Part shown: positions 57,099-64,000 of the stretch, piece after piece | Layout of the letters: each line of letters starts with the position of its first letter | Position numbering within the stretch: position 1 is the first letter of the stretch | NCBI GenBank assembly: GCA_947489525.1 | Contig: CANLDW010000002.1 | Span: 310,001 to 374,000, forward strand | Reading direction: 5' to 3' | Source of the DNA: an uncultured Psychrobacter sp. | Lineage (GTDB): Bacteria; Pseudomonadota; Gammaproteobacteria; Pseudomonadales; Moraxellaceae | DNA: 64,000 nucleotides | Translations under genes and position numbers: made by a program | The notes under the pieces: generated by a model | Database searches by the model: none | Seen by the model: the letters and a program-made list of their open reading frames with translations, nothing else | Told to the model about the DNA's origin: nothing

Positions 57099-58714
57099 AT
57101 CGCTTGCATCTCAGCATTAATATTAGCTTGTAGCGGCCGCGCAGCACTCGTCTGCAGCTGTTCAGTTAACTGCTTAGCCTGCATGAGCGAAGTAAGCGCT
57201 GACTCGTAACGTCCACTCCACATCTGATCGTGACTGCGATAGCGTAGCGCGTTGATAGTAGCAATAGTAACAAGCGCCTTTGAATCAGCTGTTTTAGCGA
57301 GCTTCTCATTAGCCAATTGCAAGCTTTGCCACGCATAGCGATCGCTTGGCTGCTCTTGCGTCAATGGTTTGAGTAAGGCCTGCGCTTTTAGGGGCTCATT
57401 GTTGTTTGTCAATGCTTCGGCTAAATACAAACGCAGATCGCGGCGCTCAGGATAAAGGCGCTGCTGGCTCTCAAGCTGGGCAATGGCTTGCGGCCATTTA
57501 TTCTGCTCGCTTAACACTTCGCTGTAAGTAATGGATAATAAAGGCTCTAGCGTTTGTAGCTTATCTTCCGGTAGGGCGCGCATCTCCGCCATAATCTTGT
57601 CAGCTTCTGCGTAGCGCTGCTGCTGACCGTACCAATACATGAGCGCCATTTTTGCGCCTAGGCTGTTTTTTGCAGCGGTATCAAGCGCGGTCTTTGAAAC
57701 GTGATCGCCCTTGCTTTGTACGCGCCAGTACAGTAGATCGAATAACGCTTGGTGGCGCTGCTGTTCAGCTAAGCTGAGTGGTGGATAACGCTGAGCACGG
57801 CTTTGTGCATCGCTCAAGCGCTCAGCGCTTAGAGGATGCGAGCGGATAAAACTGGGTAAAAACTGATTAGCAGTTTGATTGAGCTGCGTGCGCTGATTAA
57901 GGGTGGCAAAAAATCTTGGCATCGCTCTGGGATCATAACCCGCTTGCGTCATGATCTGCATGCCAACTCGATCCGCTTCGCGCTCGTTGTTACGACTAAA
58001 GGCCATACTGCTATTCATAGACGCTGTTTGACTACCCGCTATGACAGCAGCGCCAGCATCTCCATCAATGGCAGAGGCGGCAATCGCGGCTAGCATACCG
58101 CCTATTTGCATCAGTAGCGCTTTTCTACGCTCGTCTGCCCCGCTCTCGTAATGGCGCTGACTAATGTGTGCCACTTCATGCGCTACCACGCTTGCCAGCT
58201 CATCCATACTGTGCGAGGCCAGTATGGTGCCGGTATTGATACCAATGACCCCGCCTGGTGCTGCAAAGGCATTGATATTTGGATTATCAATAATAACGAG
58301 ACCTAAGGGCGCTTGTTGCCTGACTTGGGCGTTTAGTCGCCACGTCATCTCCTTTAGCGTTTCTTGAATCCAAGGATCGTGCTCCATTTTGACGCGGCCA
58401 TTGATATTTTGTAGTGACCATGCGCCAAGTAGCTGGTTTTGGTACTGCTCAGAAAAGCTCAATCCTTGTCCGCGCAGATTAGGCAGATTGAGGGTTTGAG
58501 ATTCTGGCATCTGCCATGAGCTATAAGTGGCAGCAGACGCCTGACTCAGGCTCAGCAGAGCAACTAGCACAGCTACGCAAGCTTTTGATTGACGATTGAA
58601 TCGGTAAAGCGGTTGAGGGCGTAGACCCTGCATCAAACCAGTACGCGCTTTGTTATGAAACGCTTTATCAAAACCCTCACTTGCACTGCACTTTTTCGTC
58701 TTACTATCGTTCAT
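57071..58714 (-). CDS. bepA: M48-family periplasmic metalloprotease, BepA-like
   Basis: A 547-residue exported zinc protease. I start at ATG 58714 (MNDSKTKK); a TTG 21 bases earlier is in frame. An N-terminal extension of about 45 residues precedes a signal-like hydrophobic stretch ending SQASA near residue 61. The protease domain has HEVAH and the third-ligand motif NEREAD, with AFAAPGGVIGINTG before it. The C-terminal 200 residues are TPR-like helices. BepA (YfgC) degrades or assists misassembled outer membrane proteins such as LptD. The long N-terminus before the signal is unusual, and the real start may be internal (ATG at 58633). Confidence 0.9.
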   Translation of the reverse strand: MNDSKTKKCSASEGFDKAFHNKARTGLMQGLRPQPLYRFNRQSKACVAVLVALLSLSQASAATYSSWQMPESQTLNLPNLRGQGLSFSEQYQNQLLGAWSLQNINGRVKMEHDPWIQETLKEMTWRLNAQVRQQAPLGLVIIDNPNINAFAAPGGVIGINTGTILASHSMDELASVVAHEVAHISQRHYESGADERRKALLMQIGGMLAAIAASAIDGDAGAAVIAGSQTASMNSSMAFSRNNEREADRVGMQIMTQAGYDPRAMPRFFATLNQRTQLNQTANQFLPSFIRSHPLSAERLSDAQSRAQRYPPLSLAEQQRHQALFDLLYWRVQSKGDHVSKTALDTAAKNSLGAKMALMYWYGQQQRYAEADKIMAEMRALPEDKLQTLEPLLSITYSEVLSEQNKWPQAIAQLESQQRLYPERRDLRLYLAEALTNNNEPLKAQALLKPLTQEQPSDRYAWQSLQLANEKLAKTADSKALVTIATINALRYRSHDQMWSGRYESALTSLMQAKQLTEQLQTSAARPLQANINAEMQAIKTAKDFEP

Positions 58715-59241
58715 TATTTTTAACTTTATTTTCAACTTTGTGATCCGCCGTGCTATTTATAGTCAATCAATATTAAAAGTGGTACAAGGCAGACGAGCGC
58801 AAGTACTACAGTAGTAGGCTAAGCGAGTCTAACGCCGTAACACTTTAAGAGTGGTTCGACTATACTGATAATTATGGACTCATTATTTGACTATACGAGC
58901 TTGTATGCACTAGGTCAATTGTCAGCAGGACGCGGCTACTAATGACGAGACTAAGCGTTATGCTTGTGCAACATTTGGCTGATGTCATACTAAGACTTTG
59001 AACTTTGAGCTTTGGCTCTAGTCTATTAAGACTGCTATACGTCGTTTAGAGCTCCTTTGTTTTAAGCTTTTTTGTTTAGACTTACCTTATTTGATTCTCT
59101 TGTGATTAACTATCTCGGATTTGTCTATTTTGTATTAGACTATAGCGTTCAAATCGATAAAATGCTTTGATGATTATATTCAACTCAGAGAGGACTTGCT
59201 AATTTGCTATAATAGATACTAGTCAATGAATGGATAATTTT
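58715..59241. other. Long intergenic region bepA/tusA-like
   Basis: These 527 bases are without a recognisable gene, hairpin or repeat array. A TATAAT element at 59209-59214 lies close before the TusA-domain gene. The region should also hold the bepA promoter. Confidence 0.4.
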
Positions 59242-59655
59242 ATGAGCGCTACTAATTTGCAAGTAGTACTAGATACGGCGTTATCCGACGACGATAAGCA
59301 GAGCATCAATGAGCTATTAGCATTACTACCAAAGAGTGCTGTTCAGACCAGTCGCAATGCGGCAAACCCTGTTAGCATAAAAAAGCTCGTCGATGGTCGC
59401 AGACTTGCCTGTCCTATGCCGCTACTAAAAACCAAAGTAGCCCTGCGTGATGTGAGTGTTGGCGAATCGCTATATATCGTTGCAACCGATCCCAATTCAC
59501 AAGCGGATATTACGGCTTTTTGTCAGCAAAGCACTAAGACATCCGAGGGCTCAGCGCTGCTACTCACCCTTAATCAAACCACACCTGCAGCAGCTTTTGC
59601 GTCGTCATTTGATACAATATATCACTTCATCATTACTAAAACTGATAGTAAATAA
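59242..59655 (+). CDS. TusA/SirA-family sulfur-carrier-like protein with N-terminal extension
   Basis: A 137-residue protein. Residues 50-130 form the TusA domain with the signature DGRRLACPMPLLKTKVAL carrying the active Cys, and VATDPNSQADITAFC later. TusA proteins pass persulfide sulfur between enzymes, e.g. for tRNA 2-thiolation. E. coli TusA has only about 80 residues; here about 48 extra N-terminal residues (two short helices) precede the domain. The ATG at 59230 is an alternative start. It stands directly upstream of rpoH. Confidence 0.8.
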   Translation: MSATNLQVVLDTALSDDDKQSINELLALLPKSAVQTSRNAANPVSIKKLVDGRRLACPMPLLKTKVALRDVSVGESLYIVATDPNSQADITAFCQQSTKTSEGSALLLTLNQTTPAAAFASSFDTIYHFIITKTDSK

Positions 59656-59724
59656 GCAAAGCTATCCTTTACAATTGTACTCATAAACACTTATTTGCTT
59701 ATCTATTTAATCAAGGTCAAGAAT

Positions 59725-60750
59725 ATGACTACCAATAATACCTCGACAAATAAATCCAATAAAAAAGATGGTGCAAATCCTGAAAAAAACGTCGCTCGCG
59801 AAGCTGCACTCAAGGCTGCTGCCGAGCGCCCACCTTATGATGCCAGCGCGTTAGAGAACACCAGTACGCGTGATTTGGTGCCAGCAATGCCGACGCATCT
59901 CTCTGCGCCTGGGGTTAATCTGGGGGCGTATATTAACACCGTACATCAAATCCCTATCCTGACACCAACGCAAGAGCAGGAGCTTGCGCATCGCTACTAT
60001 GATGAGGGTGACGTAGAAGCCGCGCGCTTGCTGGTCATGTCGCATCTACGCTTTGTGATTCATATTGCCCGAAGCTACTCAGGGTACGGTCTACCACAAG
60101 CGGATCTGATTCAAGAAGGTAACTTAGGTCTGATGAAAGCGGTCAAGCGCTTTGATCCTAATAAGGGCGTACGCTTAGTCTCCTTTGCTGTGCACTGGAT
60201 CAAGGCTGAAATTCACGAATTCGTCATTCGTAACTGGCGTATTGTCAAAGTGGCCACAACCAAGGCACACCGTAAGCTGTTCTTTAATTTGCGTAGCCTT
60301 AAAAAGACCAATAATCAGTTGACGCTTGAGGAAGCGGACGCGATCGCTAACGATCTCAATGTCACGCGCAAGCAGGTGCTTGAGATGGAGTCGCGTCTGA
60401 CCTCGTATGATGCTTCGTTTGAGACGCAGTCCAGTGACGACGATGATGGTCGTTACGCGCCGCAGCTGTTCTTAGAAGACGGCATTGATCCCGCTGAGAT
60501 GGTTGAAGAGTCTGATTGGGAGGAGAATAACTCCTCTGCTCTACTCGCGGCTATGGATACCTTGGATGATCGCTCACGTGATATCGTCGAGCAGCGCTGG
60601 CTCAGTGAACAAAAATCAACCCTGCATGAGCTGGCAGCCGTTTACTCAATCTCAGCGGAGCGTGTACGTCAGATTGAGAAAAACGCGATGGATAAGATCC
60701 GTGATGCCATGACGATAGAGAGCGTGATTTTACCCGATGATATTCAATAG
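59725..60750 (+). CDS. rpoH: RNA polymerase sigma-32 factor RpoH
   Basis: A 341-residue heat-shock sigma factor. The ATG at 59725 has AAGG about ten bases upstream. Region 2 contains SHLRFVIHIARSYSGYGLPQADLIQEGNLGLMKA and the -10 recognition helix FAVHWIKAEIHEFVIRNW. The RpoH box reads HRKLFFNLR, one residue off the usual QRKLFFNLR. Region 4 has TLHELAAVYSISAERVRQIEKNAM. An N-terminal tail of about 65 polar residues is longer than in E. coli. The gene is alone, with a short tandem repeat array after it. Confidence 0.95.
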   Translation: MTTNNTSTNKSNKKDGANPEKNVAREAALKAAAERPPYDASALENTSTRDLVPAMPTHLSAPGVNLGAYINTVHQIPILTPTQEQELAHRYYDEGDVEAARLLVMSHLRFVIHIARSYSGYGLPQADLIQEGNLGLMKAVKRFDPNKGVRLVSFAVHWIKAEIHEFVIRNWRIVKVATTKAHRKLFFNLRSLKKTNNQLTLEEADAIANDLNVTRKQVLEMESRLTSYDASFETQSSDDDDGRYAPQLFLEDGIDPAEMVEESDWEENNSSALLAAMDTLDDRSRDIVEQRWLSEQKSTLHELAAVYSISAERVRQIEKNAMDKIRDAMTIESVILPDDIQ

Positions 60751-60788
60751 ACGGCGCTAAAGACGTTAAGCGCGTCGTACTTCGCGCA

Positions 60789-60848
60789 CAGTATAGACGC
60801 TTAGCGCCCAGTGTAGACGCTTAGCGCCCAGTGTAAATACTTAGCGTA
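60789..60848. repeat. Three tandem 20-bp repeats between rpoH and DUF423 gene
   Basis: The unit CAGTGTAGACGCTTAGCGCC occurs twice nearly perfectly and a third time diverged. The array lies 40-100 bases after the rpoH stop. Confidence 0.85.
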
Positions 60849-60895
60849 TATAAAACTGACTTGGCAACTGTAATGTATTAAAAATAAGGTCAAAA

Positions 60896-61261
60896 ATGGT
60901 GAATTGGATAGCTATCGGCGCGCTCAATATGGCAGTTGCTGTTATTTTAGGTGCCTTTGGTGCCCATGGTCTCAAGAATGTAGCGAACGCGCAGCAGCTG
61001 GCGTGGTGGCATACTGCTACGCTTTATTTACTCGTACACGCTTTAGGTATCCTATTAGTTGGTGTCATGATTCGCTTTAATTACGCGACCCAAACCAGTG
61101 CTTGGCTACTACAGATCGGTATCCTTGTCTTTGCCGGTAGCTTATATATGATGACCTTGGGCGCGCCGCGTTGGTTTGGCGCTATTACCCCTATCGGCGG
61201 CGTACTGATGATTGTAGGCTGGTTATGGCTCGCGGTATCTGCGTTTCGATTGGGTCAGTAA
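60896..61261 (+). CDS. DUF423 membrane protein (YgdD-like)
   Basis: A 121-residue protein with four hydrophobic helices and the DUF423 hallmarks ILGAFGAHGLKN, WWHTATLYLLVHALGILL, and GSLYMMTLGAPRWFGAITPIGG. Function of the family is unknown; it is a small inner membrane protein. AAGGTC precedes the ATG. thiS follows after about 105 bases on the same strand. Confidence 0.92.
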   Translation: MVNWIAIGALNMAVAVILGAFGAHGLKNVANAQQLAWWHTATLYLLVHALGILLVGVMIRFNYATQTSAWLLQIGILVFAGSLYMMTLGAPRWFGAITPIGGVLMIVGWLWLAVSAFRLGQ

Positions 61262-61366
61262 TAGACGCATTAAGAGATCAATAAATGACGAATAAAGATT
61301 TGTTAGACAACTGATAGCAGGCAACTGAGCGCTGATATAGATAACATTTAATAAAGGAGCAGTAAA

Positions 61367-61567
61367 GTGACTACCATAAATGTCAATGGCAAAACCTTAC
61401 AAACCACGCATCAAACGGTGCAGTTAGTGGTCAATGAGCTGGGGCTTAGCCATGGTCGTTACGCTGTTGAGGTCAATGGTGATTTGGTTCCTAAAAGCGA
61501 GCTGCCGCGCTTGCGTATCGCTGAGGGCATGACGATTGAAGTGGTGCAAGCGGTTGGCGGCGGTTGA
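61367..61567 (+). CDS. thiS: Sulfur carrier protein ThiS
   Basis: A 66-residue ubiquitin-like protein with the ThiS pattern: MTTINVNGK start, GRYAVEVNGDLVPKSELPRL in the middle, and a C-terminus ending in Gly-Gly-Gly, matching the GG tail that is adenylated and thiocarboxylated. Usual ThiS proteins end in exactly two Gly. AAAGGAG lies just before the GTG start. It donates sulfur to ThiG, whose gene is at 35200-36033. A terminator follows. Confidence 0.92.
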   Translation: MTTINVNGKTLQTTHQTVQLVVNELGLSHGRYAVEVNGDLVPKSELPRLRIAEGMTIEVVQAVGGG

Positions 61568-61649
61568 GTTTAATTCATCTATTTTATTCTCCTCTCCTCT
61601 ACCGGATAAGGTGTTTTAACTAAAGTGTTCTAATAAGGCGTACAGACAT

Positions 61650-61690
61650 AAAAAAGACTGTCCTGTTATTAGCAAAGACAGTCTTTTTTT
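61650..61690. terminator. Bidirectional terminator between thiS and hpf
   Basis: AAAAAGACTGTC pairs perfectly with GACAGTCTTTTT around a 14-base loop and has A and T runs on either side, so it can end both converging transcripts. Confidence 0.9.
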
Positions 61691-61775
61691 GTGCTTTGGT
61701 TTGGTACTGCTTTTCTTAAAAGAAATTTAAGAGACAAAATGTTTAGGGTGTGGTTATTATTGTAAGCCAATATTA

Positions 61776-62156
61776 TTAGCTCATGGGTGAGGCTTCGTTC
61801 ACTCCTATAGATTCGTAACGTCCTTCACGTCCCGCACCCTGAGTCTTTTTGCGCTCTTGGCGGGTTTTGTATTTGCGTACTTGTCTATCTAGTTTGTCTG
61901 CCATCTCGTTAATGGCTTTATACATATCATCTTCTAAAGCTTGGACAAACATCTCTTGACCGGATACTCGTATAATGGCTTCTGCCTTATGGCTTTTTTG
62001 GCCACCATCGCTAGCTCCACTATTATCTAATGATAAAATGACTTTGACGCTCTGAATCTGATCAAAATGACGCTCTACTTTGGCAAGTTTTTCGCGGATA
62101 GCATTGTCCATGGCATCGGTAACACTGATATGGTGACCACTGATAGAAACATTCAT
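61776..62156 (-). CDS. hpf: Ribosome hibernation promoting factor HPF
   Basis: A 126-residue protein with the HPF/RaiA fold: MNVSISGHHISVTDAMDNAIREKLAKVERHF, the basic strand HKAEAIIRVSGQEMFVQ, and EDDMYKAINEMADKLDRQVRKYKTR. It binds the 30S subunit and inactivates ribosomes in stationary phase. A C-terminal polar tail of about 25 residues makes it longer than E. coli HPF (95) but much shorter than long-form HPF. It lies downstream of rpoN, its usual neighbour, but 350 bases away. AAGGACG precedes the ATG. Confidence 0.94.
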   Translation of the reverse strand: MNVSISGHHISVTDAMDNAIREKLAKVERHFDQIQSVKVILSLDNSGASDGGQKSHKAEAIIRVSGQEMFVQALEDDMYKAINEMADKLDRQVRKYKTRQERKKTQGAGREGRYESIGVNEASPMS

Positions 62157-62509
62157 ATTATCGTCCTTTTATGTCTGACTTATAATCAACAAATGAGTTG
62201 GCAATCATACCCCTCACTTGACGTAACCAACAGCGCCTGCATTGATACTACTGCGCTGCAGACTAGGCTAATAACAGCTTGAGTACCTTTTCTACGTTTT
62301 TTTACGCTTTTTACGCTTTTTACGCTGATATTATCAGCTGATCCTAGCTTATAAAGACCAACCTAGTTTGCCGTTGGTATGCTTCTAATTTGTCATGAAA
62401 ACCTAACAGTAGCAAGACAACATAATGTAATTAAATGTAAATAAGTCTTTTATTGCTATCTCATTTCTATATAATCAAAAAATTTTATTTTTTATCTCAT
62501 TAAGCGCAT
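62157..62509. other. Intergenic region rpoN/hpf with short repeats and a palindrome
   Basis: No gene in 353 bases. It contains three tandem copies of TTTTTACGC (about 62299-62325) that run into a perfect hairpin GCTGATA-T-TATCAGC (62324-62338). The palindrome could be an operator or part of a transcript end. The remaining DNA is AT-rich. Confidence 0.5.
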
Positions 62510-64000
62510 TCAATATTTTTGCTTACGCTGCGTCGAGGAGCCGATGTTCATTGCTTCACGGTATTTTGCTACCGTGCGCCGCGCAATATCGATGCCGTCG
62601 GTTAAGAGCTGCGCTTGTATACGGCTATCGGATAAGGGCTTTTTTGGGTCTTCGGTACTGATAAGCTGCTTGATCATAGCACTGATAGCGGTCGAGGAGA
62701 TATCGCCATCACTGCTACTGACATGCGATGAAAAAAAATGCTTGAGTGAAAATAGTCCCTGCGGCGTTAAGATGGTTTTGCTGGTGGTTAATCGCGAGAC
62801 AGTGGACTCGTGTAGATCCACTTCTTCAGCAATAGATTTTAAGATAAGCGGCTGCATGGCAGTAGGACCCTGCTGCAAGAACGCTTGCTGGTGGCGCACG
62901 ATACTCGTCGCCACTTTGAGCAGATTATGGTTGCGCTCTTCGATACTGCGAATAAACAGACGCGCGTCGGTGAGGTTTTCGCGTAGGTACTGATTATCTG
63001 GACTATCGTCACCACGCTTGACGAGCTGGGCATACTCTTGGTTGACGCGCAGTTTGGGCAAGGTGTCAGGATTGAGGCGTACATGCCAGCCTTCATCTTC
63101 ACTAGACGTTGTATGCCGGCGGATAGGGGTTACTAAGACATCAGGGATATCATAACTCTCAGGAACTTGGCTGTAATCGGGCTGATAGCTTTGGAACAGT
63201 AGGCCTGGTGATGGGTTTAGCGTACGCAGCAGCGTGAGCGCTGGGGTAATGTCTGTAGCAGCCAGTCCTGTTTGTTCAGTAAGTGTTTTAATGTTATTGC
63301 TGACTAAATGCTCGCTTCCTTTAAGCAGTGCTTGGGCGTTTTTGAGATGCGGCGTTGCAGGATCCAGCTTGGCCAATTGTAGCGCTAGACATTCGCTTAG
63401 ATGACGCGCCCCGACACCAAGCGGATCGCAGGACTGAATCATGCGCAGTACCGCCATGATCTCATCGTGCTCAATGGGCTCGGCCCACTGATAAAAGCTT
63501 GCCATCATATCCAAGCTTTGGAGCAGCTCATCAATATCGAGCCGTACAAAGCCCATGTCATCCATAGAGTCCATGAGGTACTCTGCGATGAGCTTATCAC
63601 TCTCTGATAGGCGCTTGAAGTTCAGCTGCCAGCGCACGTGATCTTGAATTGTCGCTGAGGTGCCGCCCTGATAGCTATCCATATCCTCAAGGCTAGTAAA
63701 ATTATGGCTACTTTGGCTGCTTGAGGTAATAGCGCTGGTCGCATAGTTGTCCTCAGCGCCACTAGCATAGTCGTTGGCATCCTCAGCGCTGCTATCGCTA
63801 TGATCTATAGCGCTATCATCAATAGTGGCTTGTTGCAGTTTGTCTAAACTATCATGGCTATCTACACCGTCATAACTGCTATCTAGACTGTCATAATCGC
63901 TATCGTAAACGTCATCATAGACGCCATCATAAGCGTTATCGATGTCGGTCGCCGTGTCGCTACTGTCCTTGACCTCAGTACTAAACTCAGAGCTATAACT
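62510..64000 (-). CDS. rpoN: RNA polymerase sigma-54 factor RpoN (C-terminal part, cut by window edge)
   Basis: The frame is open to the right edge; the N-terminal activator-binding region I is outside the window. Visible from N to C: an Asp/Ser/Tyr-rich acidic region II of at least 106 residues (63683-64000) with YDSDYDSLDSSYDGVD-like repeats, the core-binding region III (IQDHVRWQLNFKRLSESDKLIAEYLMDS onward, with SCDPLGVGARHLSECLALQL), the helix-turn-helix around HESTVSRLTTSK, and the RpoN box ARRTVAKYRE near the C-terminus, identical to the E. coli motif. RpoN transcribes -24/-12 promoters with AAA+ activators; two such promoters lie before the pilin genes in this window. hpf follows on the same strand. 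Confidence 0.96.
   Translation of the reverse strand, partial: SYSSEFSTEVKDSSDTATDIDNAYDGVYDDVYDSDYDSLDSSYDGVDSHDSLDKLQQATIDDSAIDHSDSSAEDANDYASGAEDNYATSAITSSSQSSHNFTSLEDMDSYQGGTSATIQDHVRWQLNFKRLSESDKLIAEYLMDSMDDMGFVRLDIDELLQSLDMMASFYQWAEPIEHDEIMAVLRMIQSCDPLGVGARHLSECLALQLAKLDPATPHLKNAQALLKGSEHLVSNNIKTLTEQTGLAATDITPALTLLRTLNPSPGLLFQSYQPDYSQVPESYDIPDVLVTPIRRHTTSSEDEGWHVRLNPDTLPKLRVNQEYAQLVKRGDDSPDNQYLRENLTDARLFIRSIEERNHNLLKVATSIVRHQQAFLQQGPTAMQPLILKSIAEEVDLHESTVSRLTTSKTILTPQGLFSLKHFFSSHVSSSDGDISSTAISAMIKQLISTEDPKKPLSDSRIQAQLLTDGIDIARRTVAKYREAMNIGSSTQRKQKY

Overview
The window looks like a chromosomal segment of a gamma-proteobacterium of the Moraxellaceae, most likely Psychrobacter. This is inferred from moderate GC content, a wax ester synthase/DGAT gene, sigma-54-dependent type IV pilins, and RpoN followed by a hibernation factor gene. 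No database search was possible. Both ends cut through genes: mutS on the left and rpoN on the right. The window holds about 58 protein genes and three tRNAs. No rRNA, CRISPR array, prophage or intact insertion sequence is visible.

Layout. 1-2240: the 3' part of mutS, then fdxA with its terminator. 2240-5625: a 266-bp inverted-repeat (MITE-like) element, then a three-gene cassette of a PAAR protein with an HExxH metallopeptidase-like tail, a lipoprotein and a Sel1-repeat lipoprotein. I read this as an orphan type VI secretion effector with candidate immunity genes. 5735-17935: a fused membrane/spermidine-synthase-like protein, then a large type IV pilus block on the minus strand. In transcription order the block is fimT, pilV, pilW, pilX, pilY1, two further prepilins, two major-pilin-like genes (each with its own -24/-12 promoter) and a TfpX/TfpZ-type accessory protein. 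18353-26474: comF, pldA, dsbD, gspG, gspF and an unknown gene. 26634-28571: an AraC regulator and tRNA-Pro, -Arg and -His. 28702-31802: an McrBC-type restriction pair with an unusual McrB. 32082-36033: a DUF4442-type gene, an exported RidA, gspE and thiG. 36147-47137: wax ester synthase, suhB, dxs, ribA, hemF, a cytochrome c'-like lipoprotein, a gloA-mscS-unknown membrane protein cluster and a carbonic anhydrase. 47517-51594: potABC and a metR-like regulator with two MetR-type boxes upstream. 51783-52613: an AT-rich orphan gene resembling pPIWI-associated nucleases. 52900-57000: crcB, tsaD, two related cytochrome c lipoproteins, rpsU and yqeY. 57071-64000: bepA-like protease, a TusA-domain protein, rpoH, a DUF423 gene, thiS, hpf and rpoN.

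Links between genes. The RpoN encoded at the right edge is the sigma factor expected to read the two -24/-12 pilin promoters. The pilin block, ComF and the GspE/F/G genes share the prepilin-processing and pseudopilus machinery used for twitching, DNA uptake and secretion; the T2SS genes are scattered, not in one operon. ThiG and its sulfur carrier ThiS are about 25 kb apart. The regions that look accessory are the PAAR cassette, McrBC and the pPIWI-nuclease-like gene.
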